From contig CAYNRE010000071.1 of NCBI GenBank assembly GCA_964399535.1, forward strand, positions 375,499 through 439,498: a DNA stretch of 64,000 nucleotides, written 5' to 3'. The DNA comes from CAYNRE01 sp964399535 (GTDB lineage: Bacteria > Planctomycetota > Planctomycetia > Pirellulales > CAYNRE01). The position numbers and the translations under genes are program-made. Positions 29,601 to 37,559 of this stretch are shown here, piece after piece; positions within the stretch are counted from its first letter, which is position 1; the number at the start of each line of letters is the position of its first letter. The notes under the pieces were generated by a model. It saw only the letters and a program-made list of their open reading frames with translations, searched no databases and was not told where the DNA came from.

Positions 29601-32600
29601 TCGTTGCCACGAAAAACTGTGCGCGGCCGCTGGGCGCCAAGACGGAGATGCCGGCATGGTCGTTGTCGAAGATTTCGAAACTCGCCGTGTATCCCGGATC
29701 GGCGGTGGGGGCCGGGCGGTAGCCGGGGCGGTCGATGATCGTGGCCCGCAGGGTTTCGTTTGTGGTGTCAGCCGTCTCGTCGACCCCGTCGGCGATGAGC
29801 GTGGCCCGTACGATGGCCGAAGTTTGGCCTGCGGGAATCACGATTTCGTTGGCGTTGGCGCTGCCGGTGGCGACGCTGAAATCGGTATTGGGAATGGCGG
29901 TTCCGCGCTGGAAGTCAAGCGCCACGACGAGGTCGTAGCCCAGCGGTTGCTCTAGCGAAACGGTAAAGGCGTCGATTGTTTGGCCTTCCCCCTGCGCGCT
30001 TACCGGTAGGGGGCGAATCGTTACCAGCGGTGCCGTGGGTTCGTTGTTCGTATCGACCGTGTCGGGCACGACAAATGCGCCCCGGTCGACGTTAATGACG
30101 TTGAATCGCAGCACGCGGCCCTGGTAGTTCGCATCGAAACTCGTGGCAGTGGCCTCGATCGCGTAGCTGATGTCGCCGTCGGTCGTCGCATCGTCGAGTG
30201 GGATGACGCGCACCAGTTGATAGGTGTTCCAATTTTCGGGAGTAAACGTCAAGGTGTTGGTTGAAAGCGTTCCTTCGCTAGGATCGGTGTTGGCCAGCGT
30301 CAGGGTGACGTTCGTCGTGGGCTGACTGTCGAGCCGCAAGGCCACCTGATTCGCATCGATTTGCGAGGCCCGCGGCGAAATATCGCCAAAGACGAGGTCG
30401 TACTTGTTTCGGGCCGCGACATTGCTCTGCCGAGACACTTCCAGCAAGTAGTCGCCATCGAGCAGGCCCGCAAGGCTGATCGTCTCGATCGAGTTACCGG
30501 TCTGGGAAACGCCGATCAAGCTCGAACCGTTGGACGAGCTGAGCTGCAAGCCAAGGTTTCCGTCCTCGACGTTGGCGATCATGCTCACCGAACTTGGCCG
30601 TCCTGAAGCCGCGTCGAGCGTAAAGCGGTAATAGTCGATGTCCGACGCCGTCGAGATCGTGAGGTCGTTCAGACGCGTCCCTGGTGTCGCCACGCCCACG
30701 TAGACGGCCTTCAACACCGTATCGCCCGGCTCCGGCTCCATCGGGTCCTGCAGCGTTCGGAACTTCAACGCATAGTCGGTGGGAAGGAGCGTGTTGGCCA
30801 GTCCTCGTACGCGGGCTACATAGGTGCCATCGGCCAACGGCGAAAGGTCGACAAACTGGTTCTCGGCCGGCGCAGTCGAGCTGGCGACCACCGCGCCCGA
30901 TTCGTTGAGCACCTCCAGCACCAGCAGCTTGTTCACATCGAGCACCGGCATCTTGAACAACAAGGCTAGCGTGTCGGGACGTCCGAGGGTCGCGTCGAGC
31001 GAAAAGCGGAAATGGTCTTGATCGGAGAAGCTGTCAATTCGTTGCGATGCGACCACCGTTTGAGCAGTGACCGTTCCCAGGACGAATGCCTGCGACAAGG
31101 TGTTGTTCGGCTCCGCCGCGAGCGGGACGGCGGGAATCAGCTCGTTTGTCGATAGCGGCGCGTAGGTCGAAGCGAAGGACGTAATGGTCCTCGTCGAAAG
31201 CAGCGTGTACGGCGCCTCCGGCGCGCTAGTCATTTGCGCTTCAAACTCGTATGCCACACCCGGCGAGTTCCCCGAATCCCTTAGAACGCTTGCCAGGTTC
31301 GTCGTCGGCGAAATGTAAAGCCGGTACTCGCCCGCGGTCAGACCGGCGAGCGACCATTCGAGCGTGTCGTCGGAAACCACCACCGGCGCGAGCGGCGTGG
31401 CCAGCCCCGCACCTTGCAAGCGTGTGCCCTGCGCGGTCCCGATCGCCAGCATCTCGCCGAGGTTCGCTCGCGTGACACGGTCCGCTCCACTGGCAACCGT
31501 AGGGACCCGCACCTGGCCGTTGGCGTCGGTGGGCTGGAAGCGAACGCGAATTTTGGCCGTCGGGTCGGCGGTGGCCGCCAGCGAGAAGACAATCCCTTCA
31601 ATGTTCGTGGAACCGTTGTATTTCGCCACCACGGCACCGGTGTGGGTCCAGCCCGGACGATCGAACGTGGCGAAGTCGCCAAGGCTCGGCCAAATATTCT
31701 CTGCCAGTGAGAATCGATTTGTCCCCTCGTCGCGCGTCACCGGACGCGCAAGGTCTTTCGGGAGCGTAATATCGAGAAACGACGGATTCGATACGACGAT
31801 CGCCGCTTGATCGTCGTCTTCGATCGTCAATTTCGCCTCTTTCTGGGTCCCCAGCGTGTACCCGGGCCCGCTCTGCAGTACGACCGCCGTGAACTCGTTG
31901 GCTTCATCGACCTTGTCGTCGATGGCGGCGATCTGAACTTCGCCCTCGAGCGCGCCGGCAGGGATAAAGAAATGGTCGGAAAGCACTCGGTAATCGACGC
32001 CCAGAAGCGCGGGGTTCGTGTCGGGCTTGAGCACGTAGAAGGTGATGTTCAGCCCTCCCTCGGGCGCCGGAACGTTTAGGAGGGCTCGCACCACGCCGGG
32101 TTGGTCATCGCCTTCGCGCGCGCTGCGCACCGTGGTGACACTGACCGATGGTACGACCGTCGCCACATCTTGTGGGTTCCCTTCCTGTGCATCGGCGCGG
32201 TTGGGGGGCGTCAGCGTGAATCCCGCGGTGACCGACGAAGCCAAATAGGCGGTAGCCGGAAACGATTGCCCGGCAATCACCAACGAATCGTCGCGTTGCA
32301 CGTCTCGCAGCGCAACCACCTGGGGAACATCCCAGTTTTCCGCAGTGAACGTCAGGGTTTGCGTGTCGGCAATGACCGACGTGCCCGAGGGTCCGGGAAC
32401 CGAAAGCTGCGCATTGGCGCCCGACCGCACCTGAAAGGAGAGAGGTGTGTTACCGAAGTTTGGTTCGCTGGACAGCCGCACCAGAACGCGGGCCGTTTTC
32501 GTAGCCGGATCGACATAGATCGGCGAACTGCTCGTGATCGGCCTCCCGGCCAGGTCGCTCACCGTAACTCCCTGGCGATACGCGCCGTTGTCGGCCAGGG

Positions 32601-35220
32601 TCAGCGTAACCGCGGACGTATTGCCAAAGGCGTAGTCTTGGCCTCCCGCGACATTTTCGAAGCTGAACTTCGCAAGCTCAACCTTGAACGACTCTTCGGC
32701 CTCGACCACCGCATCGGGGCGCGCCGTGAAATAGATTCGCCCCTTCGACTCGCCAAAGGGAATGATGATGCCATGCTTTTCGGTCGAGGGATCAAGCGAA
32801 TTGCGGCGGAATGACGAGCCCAGGAAATCGACGTCAGGGGTCGCGGTACCGCCGGATACGGTATAGGTGACCCACAGCCCTAGCGGGTTGGTAACCGGGG
32901 GCTCGACGGTCACGTCGACATAGCCAATTTGCGGGGCGGCGTTCTCAATGCGCGCCGCGGTCGGCACGTCCAGCGCGTTGCCCAAGGGCGAACCATCGAG
33001 TTCCGTGTTGCCCGCGGCGCGGCTGAAGTTCCAGTATCCGACCAATCCCGGTTCCGTTCCCGCGAGCGGCGTGAGCATTGCCTCCTGGATCTCGGCCTGG
33101 GTGCGGGCAAGATTCCAAACGCGGACTTCGTCGAGCGCACCGCCGCCCCCCTGAGGATTCGGGACCGGCGCGCTTTGGAATCGTACGAACCCTGGCTCCT
33201 GAAGCTGCAAACCGGCAAAGTCGGGAGCGGTGTCGGGCAGGTCCGCAACGCTGACGCCATTGACGAAGACGCGCAACACGTCGCCATCGAAAGCGACCGC
33301 CACATGGTTCCAGGCATCCGGCGTGAGCACGTTGTCGAGCACGGTGTCGAACGAGGCCCCCGGCACGTTGCCCGCGCGGTTCAACACCACGCGCAGTCCG
33401 GCGTTGTTCACGCGGTAGAGCAGGTAGTCGTGGTTGTAGTTCCAGATTACGCTGGGGCTGGCGCCGGCCTTGGGGTAGTACCAGGCCTCCATCGTGAACT
33501 TGCCCGAATCGTGAATCCCCAGCGGCGTCGTCAGCGTGCCCTCGATCGTCGACCCTTGGGTGGTATCGACCGCCTGACCCAAACCGGCGATCGTGCTGCC
33601 ATAACCAAACCCTTCGGCGAGATTCATCACGGCGCCAAGGCTGACCGTGGGAATCGGGTGCGCAAGCGTGATCACGTAAGAGCTTGCGATCGCGCCAGCC
33701 TTCTTTTGCAAGTTCAGCGTGAAGTTTCCACCCTCGTAGCCGTTGAGGTCGAATCGCACCGAGTTCGTGGTGGGGACATAAACCGAGGGAATCGTAGCGC
33801 CGCTTGCATTCTTCAGCGTGATATCGATTAGTTGGTTCGTGGCCGTGGTCAGCGGCACGGTCACCAGCACTTCCGAGCCGCTCGCGCCGCGCGTGGGCAT
33901 GTTAAACGTGTAGCTGTCGATGTCGTTCGACGAGCCTAGCGTGGTACCCGGCTTGGAATAAGTGCGCAGCAACCCCGCTACGGTGAAGCGCTGCTTGGTA
34001 GTGACGCCCAGAATACCGAGATCTTGAGTCGACGTGTCGGAAACCCACCACTGGTCTTCCAGCACATCGCGCGCGGGGATATCCGGATAGGCCTCGGTAA
34101 ACACCTGAAAGCTCGTGCCTGGCTTATCAATCAGCCCGGCGAAGCTCACCCGGGCATAATGCCCGATGTGCGCGATCAAGAATTGGTTGCCGGTTACACT
34201 GACCGGGTACAGTCCGCTGATCGATGCATATTTGAAACGGTCGGCACCCGCGTCGGCAACGACGGTGACGATGTTCACTCCCCAGTCATCGCGCAAGAAC
34301 GAGACTTCCTCGTACCACGACGTGAGATACTCGCTGGGCGCCGAGGAACCCAACATGAACCCCGCCGCGTACTTCACGTCGCCAAGTTGGTAGTTCTGAA
34401 TCTGCGGGTAGGCAGGGCCGCTGCCATCGAACGGTTGCGCGTAGTCGGGCGTGCCGATATAGGAGGGAAACTGCTGAAATACCGCCTCATAGTCGTAAGA
34501 AACGCCGTTAAAGCCTCGCCCATTAAGCGGGAGCACGCTGTTGAGGTTGCTGTTCATTGCCAATCGCACGCGATAATTGCCGGCTGGCTGGCCGCTCAAG
34601 TCAAATGCGATTTCGCTGTCCGAAAAAACCTTTGGAAGCACCACACGCTGGAAGTTTCCGGGACTCACCTCTTTCCACACGCCGGAATCGTTTAGCGCGA
34701 TGAGCTCCCCGAGGTTCACGTTGTCGACTTGATTGGCGTTCTTAGCGTAGGTGGCAATGCGTGGCTGGCCGTTCACTTCGGTCGGGGTAAAGTTGACGTA
34801 CAGGACCGAGGCCTTGTTGCCCGTTTGCGCCAGCGAAAACGAAATGCTATCCGCGTCGAACGTCGGCGAGCCGCTGTAGCGGGCCTGGAGTCCGCCCGTG
34901 TAGGTCACGACCGGCCGCTCGCGGGTGCCAATGGTGCCGATGCTGTCTTTCAGGTCGTTGTTCAGGTCGTATCTTCCAGCCCCCTCGTCGAACCAGGTCA
35001 CGCTCGCGTCGGTAATCGCCGCGGTAAGCGGTGCCGGTGCCTGGGGGGCTAACGGTTGCAGAAAGGGCACCTCTTCCGTGTCGAGGCCGGCCGACGCCGT
35101 CAACAACTCGCGGCGCTCCAGCGCTTCGATGCGAAAGGGCAGGCGGCCAGCGCGCTGAGTGTCCTTCCGGCTCGAACGAGCCCAAGACTTCCAGCGGTGT
35201 GACGACAATTTGCGTGGCAT
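20680..35220 (-). CDS. Giant secreted multidomain protein 2 (LamG, Calx-beta-like, EF-hand-like, PKD-like, dockerin)
   Basis: A 4,846-residue exported protein, with an ATG start preceded by AGGAAG. Residues 31-45 (RIEALERRELLTAS) match the LEPR-XLL-type motif. Approximate order: pre-peptidase-like beta modules to 560; LamG/concanavalin-like domain 564-737 (KFTMEAWYYPK, NHVAVAFDGDVLRVFVNG, LDEVRVWN); a long series of Calx-beta-like and related modules from about 767 to 2650; a region with at least five DxDxDG EF-hand-like loops (3018-3388); an SdrD B-like module (3951-4001); an internal dockerin-like pair (4051-4101); a PKD-like domain (4601-4697); and a type I dockerin (4698-4752) with two DxNxDG repeats. 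The many calcium loops suggest a calcium-stabilised filament or adhesin. The dockerin implies docking to a cohesin partner, not seen in this window. The last 90 residues are alanine/proline-rich. Confidence 0.87.
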   Translation of the reverse strand: MPRKLSSHRWKSWARSSRKDTQRAGRLPFRIEALERRELLTASAGLDTEEVPFLQPLAPQAPAPLTAAITDASVTWFDEGAGRYDLNNDLKDSIGTIGTRERPVVTYTGGLQARYSGSPTFDADSISFSLAQTGNKASVLYVNFTPTEVNGQPRIATYAKNANQVDNVNLGELIALNDSGVWKEVSPGNFQRVVLPKVFSDSEIAFDLSGQPAGNYRVRLAMNSNLNSVLPLNGRGFNGVSYDYEAVFQQFPSYIGTPDYAQPFDGSGPAYPQIQNYQLGDVKYAAGFMLGSSAPSEYLTSWYEEVSFLRDDWGVNIVTVVADAGADRFKYASISGLYPVSVTGNQFLIAHIGHYARVSFAGLIDKPGTSFQVFTEAYPDIPARDVLEDQWWVSDTSTQDLGILGVTTKQRFTVAGLLRTYSKPGTTLGSSNDIDSYTFNMPTRGASGSEVLVTVPLTTATNQLIDITLKNASGATIPSVYVPTTNSVRFDLNGYEGGNFTLNLQKKAGAIASSYVITLAHPIPTVSLGAVMNLAEGFGYGSTIAGLGQAVDTTQGSTIEGTLTTPLGIHDSGKFTMEAWYYPKAGASPSVIWNYNHDYLLYRVNNAGLRVVLNRAGNVPGASFDTVLDNVLTPDAWNHVAVAFDGDVLRVFVNGVSVADLPDTAPDFAGLQLQEPGFVRFQSAPVPNPQGGGGALDEVRVWNLARTQAEIQEAMLTPLAGTEPGLVGYWNFSRAAGNTELDGSPLGNALDVPTAARIENAAPQIGYVDVTVEPPVTNPLGLWVTYTVSGGTATPDVDFLGSSFRRNSLDPSTEKHGIIIPFGESKGRIYFTARPDAVVEAEESFKVELAKFSFENVAGGQDYAFGNTSAVTLTLADNGAYRQGVTVSDLAGRPITSSSPIYVDPATKTARVLVRLSSEPNFGNTPLSFQVRSGANAQLSVPGPSGTSVIADTQTLTFTAENWDVPQVVALRDVQRDDSLVIAGQSFPATAYLASSVTAGFTLTPPNRADAQEGNPQDVATVVPSVSVTTVRSAREGDDQPGVVRALLNVPAPEGGLNITFYVLKPDTNPALLGVDYRVLSDHFFIPAGALEGEVQIAAIDDKVDEANEFTAVVLQSGPGYTLGTQKEAKLTIEDDDQAAIVVSNPSFLDITLPKDLARPVTRDEGTNRFSLAENIWPSLGDFATFDRPGWTHTGAVVAKYNGSTNIEGIVFSLAATADPTAKIRVRFQPTDANGQVRVPTVASGADRVTRANLGEMLAIGTAQGTRLQGAGLATPLAPVVVSDDTLEWSLAGLTAGEYRLYISPTTNLASVLRDSGNSPGVAYEFEAQMTSAPEAPYTLLSTRTITSFASTYAPLSTNELIPAVPLAAEPNNTLSQAFVLGTVTAQTVVASQRIDSFSDQDHFRFSLDATLGRPDTLALLFKMPVLDVNKLLVLEVLNESGAVVASSTAPAENQFVDLSPLADGTYVARVRGLANTLLPTDYALKFRTLQDPMEPEPGDTVLKAVYVGVATPGTRLNDLTISTASDIDYYRFTLDAASGRPSSVSMIANVEDGNLGLQLSSSNGSSLIGVSQTGNSIETISLAGLLDGDYLLEVSRQSNVAARNKYDLVFGDISPRASQIDANQVALRLDSQPTTNVTLTLANTDPSEGTLSTNTLTFTPENWNTYQLVRVIPLDDATTDGDISYAIEATATSFDANYQGRVLRFNVINVDRGAFVVPDTVDTNNEPTAPLVTIRPLPVSAQGEGQTIDAFTVSLEQPLGYDLVVALDFQRGTAIPNTDFSVATGSANANEIVIPAGQTSAIVRATLIADGVDETADTTNETLRATIIDRPGYRPAPTADPGYTASFEIFDNDHAGISVLAPSGRAQFFVATTFEDQSAGAVQHRVTLSTRPTADVFVYIASSDPTEGLIYTDLSKPGAAQGSLKFTPENWNVTQHFWVKGVDDQFDDGNDTVNSQDTVRYRFTVTAQSDDEAYRTLAPASYSAANRDNDQLGVLVTSPQRTVNGRTNIFGVSLRTQPAGEVRVTMTPNNDQIELNGERAGEATTLVFNTNNWNVQQLVQVVAVDDGIVEYLHDSTVLFSVEVGRQLRGLPVVDTKLRENAYDLGAITGGIHWSDLFLPAIGPNEPASSRAMWFRINLPETGSGVDQIRLLASGVNRTLVPTLRLYKADGTTFVAAATNTPAVDTGGYVTQPAKATLPLLNVSAGDYLLELSSSTIDFRATFDLFVDDLDRGYETFVVDPVPVSIQDNDLPLAELIAGPTASEISSEPSYFAVRLNAPAPAESSDTGIKVNFQVTGGRATRGVATSLEHDYTVVADYFDVASGMGWARVAPGDVQAIIGIVPVDDKLVEDLPLRLRQFQPLPGGEYQIRLSIVAAVADRILPLDPKLALQQGMVIKAEVAPGREVTLTLKNNAELPIVTVTPPGGVARQEYDGLVTVKVSASDADALSKGPADFKGRVESEDVQITLVGGSGYILPLAPDKQSASPDDPANLDPNRVRAKLTIYDDDVPGVQVISRGEKTTVVEGEEATFQVSLTAEPLSDVKLVLSPGANIEFVDPAESGSASRDVASYTLNRASLDDDIDLLLASVNLTDLGWSAVFDVRLASVNLTTARTSKIELNGVAGGTKASGFFEIPGINDVDFAGNPEEGNWNTFQRLVVTGLVPNADGSFSMRVTRDGTATDVSILTSTTSLARTTTTLTFTPANWFQLQTVKIRALENSIAEPGQYWRDSISYAIVTNDGNWDITVPTQEVRIRDVQMEVGDTTAGFDIGMNLLEDSLAGLNVPILGNIGSLLGISGSPSSSSSAVSSSSLDPGASGDVASLAGVPRPASASGPGQGFFEDFRGPLKKALASQTDITVGKFKSLAESALAPLVTAGVFDRVLVRPTANDDEVKVILNFDKVIHILDLDLSGSLGLDALHVNFATTGKAKVDLAFSLDIGFGWHKQFGFYLDTAASGIQMGARLFLAGTGATAENPANLFTGRGSIGPLQLDFIDDPQNRTELGITFDARLNDLDNLNTVRFFDFNGDGILANKEFSMLVNVDANNDGRADKDASGELQKEFKDKVEEAWANISPDGVLAPFPTIDTLPTAQADAANANWNKLGARSNTFDEPEMVRNEGVYRLLKKDSQTLVYLDLNRDGDLDVARRNLDPFATTWTSLSAAEKESSEIWFSPSSVGVVQDLKIVTQGPRNASTFYVDVDQDGAADPLEQISQKLLKKIDKNNSRTLEGDVIQEGEGTFRQGTSLAFIDTNGNRMLDSGEAFTSLGFAPFQLSLAAATRDSMGQRFFDYNNDATLNHRQVTTAPEFKLVTDATRSTVFLDIDGDGMLDPKEPQAGASKDTLFIEQKFVDPSGITITFDGESRPVLTIDGVRFIDLDRNGVLTRDNKGRPVEPYAEQVTKINFDEKARVALAIDDAGSTAFTPVFPELEKLRAGMSLNPLERQRLNARYDELKKAGQLVEQFSDGDRLTLAELKVYADVNKQANGTRGDRIKKTAGELFTYTFKGDANLGLKTKTSIEARAALPSLQFDIAVNMPLFNYSNSKAANDNGMTIDIKNVALDVGTFLGQYVTPILVTANDVIKPIKPIIQALNADTKILDKVGLASQFEADGKPGISLLEIARTLAGRGTPEAAKIDKAIKFADHLTKLVNYIDQFAGNLADEPNVLTFGDFSLNRLFAASDDPANTAGQARNLPRPNGAPGTTATLPATTPANITSQASKLDSFKQRFQALQGLDGFEIKLFDPSTLLSLITGESNVDLVKYDIPDFNFPFMIDRTFPLWGPIKGKLEGGFNVATDLSMGFDTHGIESWAKEGFAASKSYLVFDGFYVDDWNQAGADKDELSVYAYVAAGLGLDVGLANGFVKGGIEGKIGFDLVDTGERAGTSDGKVRGSDIVEKFSNNPLDLFDLHGSVGIFLGAEINVTLGFFEAKVYESRLASFEIARFKLDGSGFSGSALGGKVQTGPVAGATVWFDANNNLQFDEGEPFTLSDFEGNYTLVIPDGFDMSAGEIRVVGGTDVSTGLPSTDEVAIPPGGHGGVTGFTALEEALEKLPVDTRPADITGDGSVDEADRPAFFALLASNPMDPRLDIDGNGAVDGNDWNELDRLLAIAASDGTFAVDDAAEVIKHEFGINAEVDLSSFAHFDEALAGNPLAGPVMLAENNVNTVVIEIEALLSGLSGVPLGDRRFVGHFSESVFQAIAEHIVAHDLDLTSPAQMRSIIERAAELSAPALAALNVYFDFPRLFQVVDDVAVVVADSVIVQRLLAAAATNTIELAHWITEAKLLENGEIAGEIYQVGRGEMDSQALLAKDGRTDEAYLDMIRHLPLPPLLTAIHDQFLFEDESVHDIPFGVRLQAEGLAPPTVTVFSDNVLLLPASGLVVRSGGASGRYLLDIVPTANAFGTAHVTIEVVDERGGVTREIIGVTVAPVNDTPVTRSELELAIVGKTALLHPLSNDRDDDGDFLRLGLLSAPVVGDLRVVEHNFLEFTPSIDDVGPKVLEYEADDANGGMALGQARVIVLPALAAQPSVSVDEGQTATATGTVPHVAEVSVNLSASIGEVVDNLDGTWTWNWTAADGPGQSQTVVIRALYNGFYHDAVSFDVVVSNVAPTASIEGTSTAVRGKLARVTLHASDISPGDQSGEFSYQVDWDGDGSVDEVLSGPNSLPAAHAYSAAGDYLVRVVAVDRDGGVSAEATRAIHVVDSTIVGDANGDGMVRLDDYLEWSATFGQAGPNLPADFNGDGAVGLADYALWAAHQGQTAAASRPAAASPPVPASQPVARSIDRIFAEAALAPRSPANYSANYSANGSAQSGQSDRRAQMVDQALAYEANWSPLSRSVDALLRRGRQGK

Positions 35221-36035
35221 GATGGCACTTCCTGTTGAAAACTCACCGACAGCCGGCGACCTGCGCCGCGCCGACCGAGGTTCCCGCCGGCCGACGAGCG
35301 CACCTTGCGCGCAGATTTGCCCACTCGCGAGAAATAATGCGATCGGGGTCGAAAAATAACGCCGCGAAGAGAAAAAAATCCTAGGGCGGTTCCAAGCCGG
35401 GCTGGCCGAGATTCCTTAACCCGTCTTGTGAGAACCAGTTACCGCGAGGCGAGCGGCTTTTGGGAATCGGTTCCGAGGCGCGGAATTGGAATCCCGCTCG
35501 ACGGCGGCCGGGCAATTCAACGGTGGCAGAACGCTCCCGCTTCGTCCACAAAGGCCAATTGCTCATACCATTGTGGGGCTGGCGACGCGTCGCATCCAAC
35601 CAGGCCGCGTGAACCGGGATTGCTGCGGTAAGAGGTCCCGCATGAGCGCCGCTATCAGGCGGCTCGGTCGATGTGACCGACGCGGGAAACGTGGGCCTTG
35701 GGGCTGCCGTTCTGGGAAGTACGGCCTCCGCGACTAGTTCCTGCAGCGACCGAAGTAGTCCTGTCAAGGCACGCCAGTAAATCGGCAAGCTGGGCTAATT
35801 TGATTGCCGAGCCTCCGCCAATTTCAGCGACGCCGGTTCCGCCGCCGACAACAAGGAGGTGGGATCTTTCGTCTCCGCCGCGGACCCACGGCCAGGACGC
35901 TATTCTCTGCCGATTCTGCCTTGGCGGTTCATGCAGTTGTTTGCCGCATGGGCAAGCCACGTGAACCTGCCTCAGTTTCGTCCGGATCGAAGCAACGACA
36001 GATCGTTCGGGAGTCCGCCGTTTGGGAAGATTTCC
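35221..36035. other. Divergent intergenic region between giant gene 2 and the porin
   Basis: About 800 bases that must hold the promoters of both divergent genes. I see no convincing promoter elements or genes. An upstream GTG at 35859 in the porin frame, preceded by AAGGAG, would add 59 residues that do not resemble a signal peptide. Confidence 0.4.
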
Positions 36036-36350
36036 ATGTCGCCTGGCGGCTTGTTGGTCCTGGTTACCCTCTGCCTGGCCTGGCCCTGCGCCACCCGCGG
36101 TTGGGCACAGCCGTCGAATCCGCCTTCCCTCGGCGGGCCATGGTATTCCCGTCCGAAGTTGACCGGCGACTGGTGTTGTCTGCGTGAGCGCTGGCGCGAC
36201 AACGGATACACCTTCGACATCAGCTCGACCGAGTACTACCAGGGAACCGCCTCGGGCGGACTGGAGCAAGAATTTCGATTCGGTGGCCGCAATGATTACC
36301 TGGTGAATGTGGACGGGCAGAAGGCCGGCCTGTGGGATGGGTTTTTGTGA
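36036..36350 (+). CDS. OprB-type porin, N-terminal fragment (frameshifted)
   Basis: This is the front end of a carbohydrate-selective porin of the OprB family. The ATG at 36036 gives a signal peptide (GGLLVLVTLCLAWP, cleavage near TRGWAQ), and GGAAG lies just upstream. It continues with the family's usual start, 'LTGDWCCLRERWRDNGYTFD', and reaches GQKAGLWDGF before TTG-TGA at 36345. The next porin residues (VNLHGE) are encoded one base out of register in the fragment starting at 36332. One extra T in the T5 run at 36342-36346 would join the two into GLWDGFFVNLHGE, the expected family sequence. See the next entry. Confidence 0.7.
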   Translation: MSPGGLLVLVTLCLAWPCATRGWAQPSNPPSLGGPWYSRPKLTGDWCCLRERWRDNGYTFDISSTEYYQGTASGGLEQEFRFGGRNDYLVNVDGQKAGLWDGFL

Positions 36351-37318
36351 ACCTGCACGGCGAAACCGTGTACGGCGAGTCGGTAAACTTCTCGACAGGA
36401 GCGGTCGTGCCGGTCAATGTCGGCAGGTCGCTACCGGTGCCGATGGGCACCACATCGGCGCTTACCGCAGTCAAGTTCACGCAAGCTCTCTCGCAAAATG
36501 TCGTGCTGTATGCCGGCAAGATCAACACGATCGACAACTTGCAGCAGCCGTTCATGCGGGGCCGCGGACTCGACGCCGGATTCATGAACGGCGCGTTTCT
36601 CTTCAATCCCGTCTTGGGCAGAACGATTCCTTACTCAGCGTTCGGCACCGGGGCCGCCATCCTCGTCAACGGCGAGCCGGTGGTTACGTTGACTGTCTAC
36701 GATTCGAATGACGCCTCGACCACCAGCGTCTTCAACGATTTCTTCAGCAATGGGGCGATCATCTATCCGACAGTCAGCCTGCCTACCACGTTCTTCGGAA
36801 TGCCGGGCCACCAGAGCCTTTGGGGAGCGTACAGTTCCGGGAGCTACGGCATCTTAACCCCCGACTCGTTCACGCTCTTTCCGCCAGGGATTCCGCAACC
36901 GACAGCGGTCACCCGCGGCTCGTGGTGGATAACTTACCTGTTTGATCAGGCGCTGTGGGTCGACCCCAAAAACCCATCGCGCCGTTGGGGGTTGTTCGGT
37001 AATGCCGGTATCAGCGACGGCAACCCGAATCCGATCGGCTGGGCAGCCGTTGTTGGCTTGGGCGGGAGCAGTCCGTTCTCCAGACGCCGACTCGACGGCT
37101 TCGGCGTGGCGTATTACTATTTGGGGTTGGATAGCACATTCAAAAACGGAGTCCAACCATTTGTGCCGCTCAGCGACGAGCACGGTTTCGAACTATTCTA
37201 CAAAATAGGCCTGACACCTTACTGTTACTTGACGCCAGATTTGCAAGTCGTTACGCCCACCCTACAACAGGCAAACGCGTCGCTCGTCATTGGCCTGCGG
37301 GCGAAGATCGACTTCTAA
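36332..37318 (+). CDS. OprB-type carbohydrate-selective porin, main part
   Basis: About 325 residues of an outer-membrane beta-barrel porin that in related proteins admits sugars. Family features include VNLHGETVYGESVNF at the start, many alternating aromatic/glycine strands such as GFGVAYYYLGLD, and the ending LVIGLRAKIDF, a typical outer-membrane protein C-terminus with a final Phe. The GTG at 36332 only marks the frame; the real start is at 36036 and the two pieces are separated by a single-base shift. As sequenced, the barrel has no signal peptide of its own and would not be exported. Either the genome has a sequencing error in the T run, or the gene is freshly broken, or the shift is bridged during expression. 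No sugar-metabolism genes lie beside it. Confidence 0.8.
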   Translation: MGWVFVNLHGETVYGESVNFSTGAVVPVNVGRSLPVPMGTTSALTAVKFTQALSQNVVLYAGKINTIDNLQQPFMRGRGLDAGFMNGAFLFNPVLGRTIPYSAFGTGAAILVNGEPVVTLTVYDSNDASTTSVFNDFFSNGAIIYPTVSLPTTFFGMPGHQSLWGAYSSGSYGILTPDSFTLFPPGIPQPTAVTRGSWWITYLFDQALWVDPKNPSRRWGLFGNAGISDGNPNPIGWAAVVGLGGSSPFSRRRLDGFGVAYYYLGLDSTFKNGVQPFVPLSDEHGFELFYKIGLTPYCYLTPDLQVVTPTLQQANASLVIGLRAKIDF

Positions 37319-37559
37319 CGATTCCTTGCCATTTCGCCGCATCCACTCGTCGGATTGGATCAATCGGAGCCAATTTCTACTGCTGGGTGCGCCATTTGCC
37401 GAGATGCGCCAGCATGTTCCTTTGTCTTATGGTTAGGCTGGCGATGCCGACTGCGAAGACCGGCTCCTTCCAGTCGGCGACCGTTCGCGCGGCCCGTTGC
37501 GTCTCGGCGACACGCTTGCCGACGCACCATTCGGCAGGCAGCTTGGGGTGCTCAACGGC

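Noticed and set aside
20680..35220. Repeated Calx-beta-like and EF-hand-like units considered as a DNA-level tandem array or CRISPR-like repeat
   Set aside because: The similarity is at protein level only; no short, regularly spaced identical DNA repeats with unique spacers occur anywhere in the window.
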